Below are positions 1 through 8,696 of a DNA stretch of 19,776 nt, in pieces. The notes under the pieces are model-generated. The model did not search any database, was not told the DNA's origin, and saw nothing but the letters and a program-made list of their open reading frames with translations. The DNA is from Ophioceras dolichostomum. Lineage: Eukaryota > Ascomycota > Sordariomycetes > Magnaporthales > Ophioceraceae. The translations under genes were made by a program, and so were the position numbers. Location of the stretch: NCBI GenBank assembly GCA_003049485.1, contig PYST01000520.1, positions 1 to 19,776 on the forward strand, in the 5' to 3' direction. Every line of letters starts with the position of its first letter. Positions within the stretch are counted from its first letter, which is position 1.

Positions 1-792
1 GAACATCTTCTCTAACCATTCTAGTGCAATGTCGTTACTCGTCCAGCCGTTCTTGGAGTAAGTGACATTCCAGGTAGGGTGGGAGGCTAACAACTGGTCA
101 GAAAACCACTGCTGTTGTATGCTGGCCGCCTTGAAGATGACCAGGGGCTCGATCGCCTTGCCCACAGCGCTCACGCACTCGACAATAGAGGTCCAAGTGC
201 GATTCTGGTTCCCCTTTACCCCGACGCTCTTGGGGGATACCTCGGAGGATCTAACAACGAGGCCATCTACCCCTTGGTCCTCCATGAAGCCCACTTCATC
301 AGCGTTGTACCTGTGCTCTGGTTTGACCCAATCCCAGTCATCATAAGCGTCAAAAAGTGCGTTGATGTTCTCAGGGGTTGCACAGTTGACCCTCTGATAC
401 TCGATCCTCTTGCCCCTTTTCGTTTTCAGGCGCTCGTTGCGGGCCAAAAAGCCCCTATACCAGTCTCTTCCGAGGGGCTTTTCATCACCAGAGAGCTTGA
501 GTACAGCAGTGGCCGCTAGCTGGACCTGACGAACGGTAGGGGCGTAGCCAAGTGACTCCTGACGCAAGGCCCAAGTAGCCAGATCCTCCTCTTGCGCATG
601 CGACAACCTCTGTTGATTTTCGTGGGGTTGACGTGGCTCTGAGGTATCGAGGATGCGCCGACGCAGGGTCTCTCTCGGTACGCCATACCGCTTTGCAGCT
701 TCAAGGATGTGCACACCACCAAGAACCTCAAGAATTGCATTTTCTAAGTCCTGTTCTACATAATTGAGCTTTCTTTTGATGGGCAGCGCCAT
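1..792 (-). CDS. pogo/Fot1-type DDE transposase, N-terminal part (runs off left edge)
   Basis: The minus-strand frame is open from the ATG at 792 to the window edge (264 codons, no stop). The N-terminus (MALPIKRKLNYVEQ...) followed by EAAKRYGVPRETLRRR is a psq-type helix-turn-helix. A second CENP-B/Tc5-like DNA-binding region follows, with GRDWYRGFLARN. The catalytic domain then begins: NADEVGFM (residues about 164-171) carries the first DDE aspartate, followed by NRTWTSIVECVSAVGKAIEP and YSKNGWTSNDIALEWLEKMF, blocks typical of fungal Fot1/pogo transposases. The second and third catalytic acids lie beyond the edge. An in-frame ATG at 843 would add 17 residues; I prefer 792 because the family usually begins close to the HTH. 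In pogo elements this enzyme cuts and pastes the element at TA dinucleotides. No lesion is visible in the part seen, so the copy could be intact. Family call is confident; activity cannot be judged. Confidence 0.85.
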   Translation of the reverse strand, partial: MALPIKRKLNYVEQDLENAILEVLGGVHILEAAKRYGVPRETLRRRILDTSEPRQPHENQQRLSHAQEEDLATWALRQESLGYAPTVRQVQLAATAVLKLSGDEKPLGRDWYRGFLARNERLKTKRGKRIEYQRVNCATPENINALFDAYDDWDWVKPEHRYNADEVGFMEDQGVDGLVVRSSEVSPKSVGVKGNQNRTWTSIVECVSAVGKAIEPLVIFKAASIQQQWFSDQLLASHPTWNVTYSKNGWTSNDIALEWLEKMF

Positions 793-927
793 AATGGCCA
801 AAGAATCCAGGGCAAAGGTGAGTAGGGGAATGCGCGGCTGCATTGTGAAAATCTCTTTTTTTGGTGGGGTGGGGCCGAGGGCTCATGACCCATAACTACC
901 CCTGACCCATAACCCCCCCCCTGACTC
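1..927 (-). mobile_element. pogo/Fot1-type DNA transposon, right end inside window
   Basis: Beyond the transposase start lie two copies of TGACCCATAAC (886-896 and 903-913), then a C-run and CTGACTC ending at 927, followed by TA at 928-929. On the transposase strand the element would begin GAGTCAGGG, with subterminal repeats, next to a TA target duplication, as expected for pogo/Tc1-mariner elements. The exact terminus is inferred; the partner inverted repeat lies outside the window. Confidence 0.6.
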
Positions 928-1200
928 TACATATGCAGATGGCACTCCCGTAGCTAGCCCGTACGTCTCAGGGGCACTCCTTTCCCGTCAAGGCTGTCTA
1001 CCGATTTCGGTTCCGATGGCCACCCCCGATTCAGCAGTCCGACAGGCAAGGAATTGTACAGACTCCAGAGCTGCAGGGGGTCTTTCCGAGAGCAGCGAGC
1101 CAGCCCTACATCAGAATGGCTCAAATGCTCGGAGGGGTGCAGATACTACAATCATTAGCAGCCGCAGCTTGGCTTACTTGAGCAGTCAGCCATGGATATC

Positions 1201-1389
1201 TGTTGGGAGGCCAGTGGGGAAAGGAACAAGACCGCGTGCTGGTCTCTGTCTTCGAAAGGAAAGCTATCTGCACGTTGGTGGAGAGAGCGACCTTATAAAG
1301 GCCGCTTGGTAGGTAGATGCCTTGGAAGTTGACGCCTTAGGACTGAGGCAACAGCTGCCACGTGAGCAGGTACCCACCATGAACCAACA
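1201..1389 (+). mobile_element. solo LTR, copy 1 (189 bp)
   Basis: The segment starts TGTTGG and ends CCAACA, perfect 6-bp inverted ends with the TG..CA signature of LTRs. It is flanked by an exact 5-bp direct repeat ATATC (1196-1200 and 1390-1394), the size expected from a retroviral-type integrase. A TATAAA lies at 1294-1299, placed like an LTR promoter. The same sequence recurs at 10490-10695 with a different 5-bp duplication, which proves it is an independently inserted repeat. No internal region is present, so this is a solo LTR. Orientation is inferred from the TATA motif. Superfamily (Copia or Gypsy) cannot be told. Confidence 0.85.
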
Positions 1390-1508
1390 ATATCCAAGTA
1401 TATCAGCCAAGGGTCGCCAAGGCCCCGGACCATATCTTTCACTGCTCCNATATCCAAGTATATCAGCCAAGGGTCGCCAAGGCCCCGGACCATATCTTTC
1501 ACTGCTCC
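1390..1508 (+). repeat. 59-bp exact duplication around a single N (probable assembly join)
   Basis: Bases 1390-1448 and 1450-1508 are identical, separated only by the undetermined base at 1449. The duplicated unit contains the LTR target duplication, the LINE left target duplication and the first bases of the LINE. Collapsing it to one copy leaves the LTR and LINE insertion structures intact. Two overlapping contig ends joined with a nominal N explains it best; a true tandem duplication is possible. Confidence 0.8.
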
Positions 1509-1922
1509 CAGGGCCAGGCCCGGGCCCGGCTACGCGGCTCCCCCCACTGGATCCTCGGGACCACGGCCGGCGCCGAGCGCTTCCGCAAGTGGTGCGAGAC
1601 CACCCGATTCTTCACGGACATCTGTCCGCTGCCAACGGGCCCGAGACCGCCGGGAAGGACCGGCGGCGGCGGCCCAAGACCCCAGACCTGAACACCCCCC
1701 CGTAGCCCCACCCCTTGGCTCAGGGCCGAGGAGTGGCCTGCCATAGAAACTAAGGCCTAAGGGCCCTCGCAACGCTTAAGCAGACGGAAACATGTACTTT
1801 CCTTTTTTTTCCGTAGCTTAGGCGCGTCATTTGCCCCAAGGAGGCTTCGGGTATTCACGTGGCCTGGCTCACTAGCCACGTGGCCCACTGACGTTAAATA
1901 ATACTACTACTACTACTACTAC
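1413..1922 (+). mobile_element. 5'-truncated Tad-like LINE (non-LTR retrotransposon), copy 1
   Basis: The element is bounded by a 14-bp direct repeat TATATCAGCCAAGG (1399-1412, again at 1459-1472 because of the duplication, and 1923-1936). It ends in (TAC)n at about 1902-1922, the expected form of a target-primed reverse-transcription product. Its first part encodes the end of a reverse-transcriptase ORF, then a 3' UTR of about 230 bp. The last 205 bp match 10719-10926 almost exactly. The true body start is 1473 if the 59-bp duplication is an assembly artefact. The Tad-like assignment rests on the C-terminal protein pattern. Confidence 0.8.
1473..1691 (+). pseudogene. C-terminal remnant of LINE ORF2 (reverse transcriptase protein)
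   Basis: This frame is open for 72 codons to a TGA at 1689-1691. It contains PDHIFHCSQGQARARLRG, fitting the second half of the HHCC-like zinc motif that closes Tad-type ORF2 proteins. WILGTTAGAERFRKW and an aromatic end (TTRFFT) follow, a pattern common at the C-terminus of fungal LINE polyproteins. Everything upstream (endonuclease, reverse transcriptase, RNase H) is missing through 5' truncation at insertion, so it cannot be active. A GC-rich Pro/Gly tail precedes the stop. Assignment is by pattern recognition only. Confidence 0.65.
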
Positions 1923-1936
1923 TATATCAGCCAAGG

Positions 1937-2445
1937 AGCTGAATGTCTACGCGTCGACTCTCTTTGGATATTACAGCTCCGATAGGATCGAAGATGGGAG
2001 TAGCACCCTCCACGAAAGAAAGGAGAACCGGCCGAATGCTGCTTGGCCAACAACTGTGAACGTGGTCTCTTATCATCACGCAAGGATGTCCACCCCCCTC
2101 AACCACTAACCCCTACGTTCCCTGCTTCCAACCCCTAACCCCAGATTAGCAAAGATATGAGATAGAGGAGGGAGCTACATCTGTAGTTATTACGGGCGCA
2201 GCCTCCTTTCGCGTCTACTGTGACTCACAGCACGACGACGTCCTCTCATCCTCCTCCCTCGTCAACCTCATTGGAAGACCTGCAGCAGCAGCCAGCACAC
2301 GCGTTGCACGCTGACCGAGCGGCTAAAAGCAGCAGCAGTAACCGTAAAGCTCATGGAGCCGGGCAGAGAACTAGGGCGCAAGCCGATTGCTCATGGGCAT
2401 TCTATTGTCGAGATAGGCTGGGAGTAAATCCAACCTCTCCATACG
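1937..2445. other. intergenic stretch, no supported gene
   Basis: Sequence between the LINE copy and the decayed coding-like stretch. A short open frame starting at 2220 is Ser/Thr/Gln-rich without a recognisable motif. I see no RNA gene or repeat. Confidence 0.5.
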
Positions 2446-3090
2446 GGTGAAGAGCAGGTCGAAGTGGGAGAAGAGCAGGAAGTTTAAGAAGGGGAGGAAG
2501 ACGATGAAGGTGGAGGGGAAGACGACGAAGCGGAGGGGGAAAAAAGAGGGAGGAAGATATGCAAATTACAGAAGAGGAGGATGGGAGAACACGCCCCTCC
2601 CGATGCAGCCTTCGGAACATAAGGGCGTCTAAACGGCAGACTCCGACTCCTGCCGTGACCTCGCCGAAGGAGGCGAGCTTAGTTCACCGGATGTCACGGA
2701 GACTAGCTGCCGCAAACGCGGCCGCACCGGACGTCGAGAGAAGGACTGCCTCAGCGAAGCCGCAGGATTCAGCTTTGTTCCTCATCTTGAGCACACCACC
2801 TACAGAAGAGAGGAGCGATTCATTAAGCGACTAACCGGCCAAACAGCAGGAGTGCAGCAAAGCGACGAAGTCCATAATCGAGGTTATGACTGCCACACTT
2901 TCGGACAACGCCTCCAGAGAACGGCTCGCCGTCCTGTTGGATGCTTTGTAGAAGATAAACGAATATTGGTCCTTGATCTCCGGAATGGAATCCTCAATTA
3001 TGCAATGAGACCAAGGTGGGTGGCCATGGCGGCAGAGGGCCTGGACCATAAAGTCAATGGAGGAGCCAGAGACAATCGATAGATTCAATG
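2446..3090 (+). pseudogene. decayed coding-like sequence, unidentified
   Basis: One frame from 2446 reads a strongly acidic Glu/Asp/Gly tract that already contains a TAA. Near the A-run at about 2540 the open reading moves to another frame, giving a Ser/Arg/Ala-rich stretch (2559-2834, including SLVHRMSRRLAAANAAAPD) that ends in TAA. The same frame then continues past that stop with helix-like sequence (SKATKSIIEVMTATLSDNAS, LDAL, KINEYWSLISGMESSIM) broken by TAG and TGA. This is what a mutated transposon ORF or degenerate gene would look like, but I recognise no family, and low-complexity DNA could give a similar impression. Confidence 0.3.
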
Positions 3091-3689
3091 GTTAACGCGA
3101 GGATCCAGTGTCCATGGTGCGGTACGCTGTGTCCCACTTTTAGGTTCTCATATTACGACCCATCGTGTAGCCATCACACAGCCTTGCCCCCAAGGAAGCT
3201 CCACTTGGTGACACGAACTGGCTCCACCCGGGACGCAGCCTTACGGCTAGCTCTGTCTTACGGGCGGCTAGGACTGTGGGCGTCGGGCTAGCAGCCATTA
3301 GCACAGTGAGGTGCACTTTGAGGGCAGGTCTGGTGGATTGGCGGGCACAACGTGATGGAGATATTGAATCATCATTGATCCATGGTGTGTACCCTTGGTA
3401 AGCAAGGCACCTTGGTAGCTAGCGAGTGAACATGGGTTAGGTCCAGCCTACCCCATCAATAACAAAATCGGATGGGCCCGCCATTCGTCTCGTCAGCCCG
3501 TGGCTGTCTCCTGTCTCCTCCCCTTCCAAGTCTCAACAAATCAACAAAGCCATAGACGGTTCCCACTCGAAGCCAAAAACAGAATCAAACGGTTCCCGGA
3601 CATTCGCCCTGCTAAAAATTGACCTCCTCCGTTCCAAGTCTCGGTGGCCACGCTCACGGCCGGTCGTGATCAAGCTGTTGTCCGCCGCT
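3091..3689. other. intergenic stretch, no supported gene
   Basis: Only short unsupported open frames on both strands; no motif, repeat or RNA gene noticed. Confidence 0.5.
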
Positions 3690-3881
3690 CTAACCCGAGT
3701 TGTGGGGCCTTCCATGCGCACAGTTCTGGCACTGCTGGCTTTGCTTCGAGCGATCGTGCCTGGTGTTTCGGGGCGCCATGGTGCATTGCCCCTGGCACGC
3801 CCAGTTGCCATTGCGATCCAGCGTCGGAATGCGCTGGGTGACGGTGCCGCAGGAGTAGTAGTGAATGACGTAGGAGCACAT
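3690..3881 (-). CDS. putative small cysteine-rich protein, 63 aa
   Basis: A minus-strand frame begins with ATG at 3881 (MCSYVIHYYSCGTV...) and stops at TAG after 63 codons. It has six cysteines: C2, C11, C29, C33, C51 and C54, spaced as C-x8-C, C-x3-C and C-x2-C, with a nearby His at H7 and H56. The aromatic-Cys-Gly start (HYYSCG) and paired cysteines resemble many short uncharacterised fungal proteins that look zinc-binding; I know of no assigned function. Third codon positions are rich in G/C, unlike random AT-leaning neighbours. There is no signal peptide, so it is not an obvious secreted effector. An overlapping minus-strand frame and a plus-strand frame exist, and transcription is unproven, so confidence is modest. 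Confidence 0.4.
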   Translation of the reverse strand: MCSYVIHYYSCGTVTQRIPTLDRNGNWACQGQCTMAPRNTRHDRSKQSQQCQNCAHGRPHNSG

Positions 3882-5070
3882 TGTGACTGATGGGGGGCTC
3901 AGGTGCTATTCTGACTCCGAAATCAGAGAGATCGATGCTTCGTGGTGCTTGGATGAGCTGGGTGGTTTGTTTGACTTTGGTTAAGAAAGTTCGATGTTTT
4001 CAAAGGTAGGATGATGAGAAGAGATGAAGATGGGGATGCGGTCGAACATGAACGTACATGCGGCTTCCCATCGAGTCCATTTTATAATCAACATCTCTGA
4101 ATGTAACAGCGTAGTCAAAGCTGGCCATGGCGACATCAACCGACATCAACCGACATCAACCGACATCAAGTGCTGTTGTTGCTCACCCATCCTGCGACTC
4201 ACATGGCCGAACTCGTCGGTCGACCTGAGCCCTCACGTTTCGTTCGAGCACTTTCGTATATTCGCCCTCACCCGTGCCAACGACCGACCCGACTCTATCG
4301 ACCCGTGAGGTTGGAGTCGGCTTCGACCGACCACACATGAGACTCGCGACCGGAATCCCCAACCCCAAGGCACTCACTCACGAGGCGAAGACGACGGCTA
4401 TCGCCGGCCAACATTGGTGGTTTCAATGACTTGGACTCAGATTTAAGTCCAGAAGAAACTGGTCTAACAACCGCAGGCCCTCTGTGAGTAGTTGCTGTCC
4501 ACGACTGCGAATACCGCTGCCTGGTCGACTCCGAAGTGCCTCTCGGAGTGGCGTTGATAAGTCCTGATAGCCGGGTCCGAATGGCCAGGGAAAGGAAAAC
4601 AACAACAAGCAGGCTCCGCCGAGGTGCCGATCGATTCGGTGCAGTCTGCTTCGTGCTGGAAGCGTGGCGTGGATTTTGAGAGGATCAGGAAGTAACGAAT
4701 TGATGGGTAGTAGTTAAGGATGTTACGGCAAGACTCTCTCCGCAGACGCCAGACGAGACAGAAGTAACTAGTAGACCTACCTGACCGACCCCCGACGGCC
4801 AACTTTCCGAGCGACTCGCTCCGAGCGACCGTTTCTGACGGGAGCGGCTTTTTACCGAAAATCCCGGCCGTTTAACATTCCATTTCGGCCACGGCGCTAA
4901 CAAAAGAGAAATTCTCTTGAATTCGGGACTGAACGGGAGGGGGCTTGCTTGTACTGGTTTGCGACAGGACCTTTCCCAGCGAATCTCTCCTCGGGAATTT
5001 ATACGAGCATCCGCTTTCCCAAAACACCTCAAGGAGGTACTAAGCCGTATGACACCCGGACTAGAGGTGC
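3882..5070. other. intergenic stretch, no supported gene except a short tandem repeat
   Basis: Several overlapping open frames of 60-115 codons occur between 4180 and 5032, mostly on the minus strand. None shows a domain, motif or consistent codon preference. The 10-bp tandem repeat at 4131-4170 is the only structured element seen. Confidence 0.5.
4131..4170 (+). repeat. 10-bp minisatellite, four units of CGACATCAAC
   Basis: Four head-to-tail copies of CGACATCAAC; the last unit ends in G instead of C. No function suggested. Confidence 0.95.
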
Positions 5071-5640
5071 CTAGTACTCTGGTGGATGACCCCTGATACC
5101 CATGTTCGTAACAGATTCTGAATGCTGCTGCCTGCCTGGTAGATAGAAATCAGCTAGGAAGAACGTGGCCACCAGGGGCACGGCGGCCAAGACCAAAGCG
5201 GCGGTGGCGATGTGGCCGTTGACGGGCGCGTACGCCCTGACGGTAGTAGCCCGTCTGACGACAGAAGCTTCGTGATGCTCGCGTACAGCTTCTGCATAGT
5301 CTTCTCATCCGCGCCCACGGGTTAACATCTCGGCCCACATGTGGTCGAGCATTCTTCGCCTTGGTCCAGATGGCCACGACACGGCGCTGCCGACGGACGG
5401 ACGAGCCCAGCGTCGACCACAGCGCCAGCAGCGCGATCACGGGACGCCATGCCCTCGTGTGGCACCGACGCCCTAACCCCCACGCGCACACCGACGACGT
5501 TGAATGAGCCCCAGACGGAACAGACAGAACAGTCAGCTGCGCCACTACCAACCGTGCCGTGTCCTGCCCTACAAGATCCTCCCGTACGCCTACACCAAAT
5601 GCCCGTGCGCCACCCTCCGCGCCGCGCCGCAGCCCAGAAC
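5071..5640 (-). pseudogene. MFS transporter relic (C-terminal half, siderophore-iron/DHA-like), frameshifted
   Basis: Reading the minus strand from right to left, recognisable transporter blocks appear in the right order but in changing frames. ARLVVAQLTV lies near 5560. SFNVVGVRVGVRASVPHEGM (about 5447-5507) matches the loop SVPHxDMA typical of fungal siderophore-iron MFS carriers. VIALLALWSTLGSSV (about 5396-5440) is a membrane helix. RMLDHMWAEM (about 5330-5365) and DEKTMQKLYASITKLLSS (about 5250-5310) follow. A final helix contains IATAALVLAAVPLVATFF, then LADFYLPGRQ, and the frame closes at TAG 5071-5073. At least three frame changes are needed, with stops between them, so the locus cannot make a full transporter as written. 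Such carriers span the membrane 12-14 times; only the last few segments remain. The exact subfamily is an inference. Confidence 0.6.
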
Positions 5641-8600
5641 GCCATCGCCGTCTTGTATTATCGGTGCACTGACCTTTTCAACAACCCTACGCAGGGGCCC
5701 ATCGCGCGACAACCTCCATCGTCATAAGCTCTAGGGAGATAGTCTACTGGTAATTACACGGCCCAGTCCTTAATCACGTAGATGTAAATTAGCCCGAGAA
5801 GTATGTGTCGCACACCGACGCCATTGATTGTCGTGAAGATCGAACTCGTGATCCCCTCCTTCCTGGTCGGGCGCAGCCGGACATGGTGGGGGGTAGGTTC
5901 CGCCTAGCAGGGCGTGGGACCGGAGCGGACCCGATTGGTAGAGGACTTTGTTGGGGGGCTGCTACTACTTTGCTGACACCGACGGGACTTTTGCTCGGGT
6001 TGCTGTTGGTCGTTGCTGGAGGAGGTGGACTCGTGGAGGGAAGGAAGAGACGGGGCGGGGCCGGGCGGGGCCGACGCCTTTGCTGTCGCGATAGGGCTGC
6101 TTGCAGCTGGTGTCGGTCGACCTTCGGGCTATCACCGGCGGTGCCATCTTGGCTTTGTCGGGGTGGTGAGAGGATGGCTGCTGCTGCTGCTGTTGCCTGC
6201 TGGGCTCGGCTGTGAGAAGTGCCCTCTGCCCCTGGAGCTGCTGCGGCCGGCGTGGACATCATGGTTGGTGGTATTTTTGCCCCTTCCTTGATGGAGCGGC
6301 CGGGGAGGAACGGACTCGGGTGGGAGAGTGCTCAGGAGCCGCTCTCGGGCGACCTATGAAGGTACCTAGGTATACATGCAGGACAATCGGGCGCTGGTGA
6401 AGACAGATACCTTAGTAGCTATATAATACCGCATGCATCGGCGCACATCGCTGATACAGACCTTCCCCTCGTATAACCCAACCTACCGCGATGAGCGTCC
6501 ACGCCGTCCAGTGGTGGTTTATCAGATGATTTGATAATGAAAACCCTTTCTCTTTTATGTGGCGCCCGAAGCCTCGGCGCTCTGTTTATCTTCTCTTCAC
6601 CTCTTTTCGGCGGTCCCTTTTTTGGAAATGCTAGGAGTGGTATCCATCTTTGATGGCATCCCGCTGATGCTTGAAGTCGGTGGCAGGTCCGAATCCGCGA
6701 AATATCGCACTCATCATCATCGCGACCTAGGGCGTCCCAAAGATGCGGCTTTGTAGACGGCTCCCGTACCTAGTTGCAGGCATTCGTTGGCGAGGGAGAG
6801 CTTTGCAGCGTCGGGACAAACTAGATTCGGTCAACCACCTACTTTCTGTCTTTGGCATGACGCTGCTAACCGACCAAGTTAGGTGGCGGCACATCATCGC
6901 CCGATTGTTTTCGGGCATCGCCAGAGCCTCCCAAACGACTTGAAAGGATGGGATGTGGAGAGGAATTTCACTGCAGGGGTAAGAGTCCGAGGCCATCATT
7001 ATTGGAAAGCGACGGCCTCATGAAAGCCCAAGGACTCTGATTCTCTTATCAGTCAGTCCTTGTTGGTAATAAAAATGAGCGGCGAGACCGCTTCGGTACC
7101 TGCCGACGACCGCGTTCTGGACGGACCCGGACCGAGATCGGCTCGCCTGTCATGTCGTCTCCGCTGCTCCGTTTCTCTCCGTCTTTTCCGTGGTCTGAGC
7201 AGCCTGCCTCCGTTCGTCGTCGTAGTCGTATCCTGTCGGTCCGGGTTACGGGACAAAAGGAAACGGACTCAGGTTCCAAGGAGGAGCCCGAGAGCTGGTT
7301 ATTACGAAAAACGAATGCGAAATACGACGCGCCGGACTAGCATGTGTTGTTGTTGGGTGTGTTTTGGGCTTGGGCGGGTCAGTTGCAAGCTAAGGAGAGG
7401 GGTAAAGTTTGGAAGGGAGCCTCGCTTCTCTATGCGGGGACGGCGATTGTCACGAAGGGGTCCATCACGAGGTAGCGGTTTTGCGAGAGATGGACGACAC
7501 CAAACTCCTTTCTCCTCCGTCGTGTTGCACTCGGCCTTGGCTTTACTTTTTTGCGTTAAAGTGCTGACACATCGTGATGATTCGGGGGTGTTTGGTTGGT
7601 GCTCAGGAATCAGGATTGGTCCTCCCACCCACGGACGCAGAGATTGGAGCCGGGATAATGACACGGGAAATACAACGGGGGAAAGATAGACTGAGAAGAA
7701 GCAAGACTGAATCATTTATCTCATTTCCAATTTTCTTTTTCTCCGGCCCTTCGAGTCATGGCCGGAAGCAAACCTAGACTCGGAATCGGGATGCCTTTTA
7801 AATCTCGAGGTGTGCACCACACTCATGACTTACACGCGGACGGCCCACGCGGTAATCGTGTGCCCAACCGAGAAGTTGCAGTGAGAGTGGGAAAGTTGGG
7901 ATGGCTGGTTGGAATTGGGACGGGCCATTGGGTATCCAATTTCGGTTATGGCCCAGCGCTGCAGCAGGCTCGATGGAGTTTGGCTCCGTTTTGGGCACAC
8001 CAGTTGAGCCCGCCGCACCACCGCGGCGCACCATTTTCCAGGTTGGGGGTCGGAAGGCTTTGGTGGAATAACCAGATGGCAAGATGAAGGATTTTGCATG
8101 GTCTTCCTGGGCATCGTATTGAGGGCATCGCTGGGCACTGGACCCCTGCCGAGGCATTGAACAAGACCTGAGCCGGGCTTCTTCTGGTGCTGTTCTAGCC
8201 CAATTCGTCGCGAGTCAACACGCGTCAGCTGGTGGTGCCCAGCATGCACTGACTTCCCCCGCCGAGAAAATCACCTGTTTTTGCCTTTTCGTCCCAACCT
8301 CGACTCGTCCTTTGCATGGTTCCCCCTCGTTCTTTTTTGGTTTCAACCGCGTGTCGAGAATCTTTCTACATACAAGAGACGTTCTCCTATCACCGGCTTA
8401 TTTGATTGTTGTCCGTCGTCGGTTGTTGCCCCTTTGATGATACGAGGAGAAAAGAGCGACCTAGCCAAGCCATCCAGTAAACGGCCGAAACTGACATTCG
8501 TCAATCGTTGCGGATGAATGTCTGTGTGCGTGTATCCAGAATTTGGGCGCACGACGTCGTTCACTCGGCCATCCGCGCCACCTTTCCCATCTATCTTGAC

Positions 8601-8696
8601 TCCTTCTGCCGACCTACCACCAAGGTAGATGAGCCAAGAAACAAGAAAGGAAAAAGCCACAGACAAAAGAAAAGAAAATTAAGTACACAAAGAGCG
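5641..8696. other. 3-kb stretch without a supported gene
   Basis: Many overlapping open frames of 60-210 codons exist on both strands, but none shows a recognisable domain. The pair around 5790-6260 (a Pro/Ala/Ser/Arg-rich 157-codon minus frame starting at 6262 and its opposite-strand shadow) is low-complexity. The plus-strand peptide REDRTRDPLLP at about 5833 is a common chance signature of antisense tRNA-like sequence. The last 70 bp before 8697 are A-rich and probably form the 5' leader of the SDR gene. A spliced gene with short exons could be missed here. Confidence 0.4.

Noticed and set aside
5805..6215. 136-codon plus frame with a hydrophobic stretch (LLLGLLLVVAGGGG)
   Set aside because: Overlaps an equally long low-complexity minus frame; the hydrophobic part comes from CTG/GGG-type simple sequence, so neither strand is supported.
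7060..7689. 209-codon plus frame
   Set aside because: Arg/Ser-rich with no motif, and opposed by other open frames of similar length; composition explains it.
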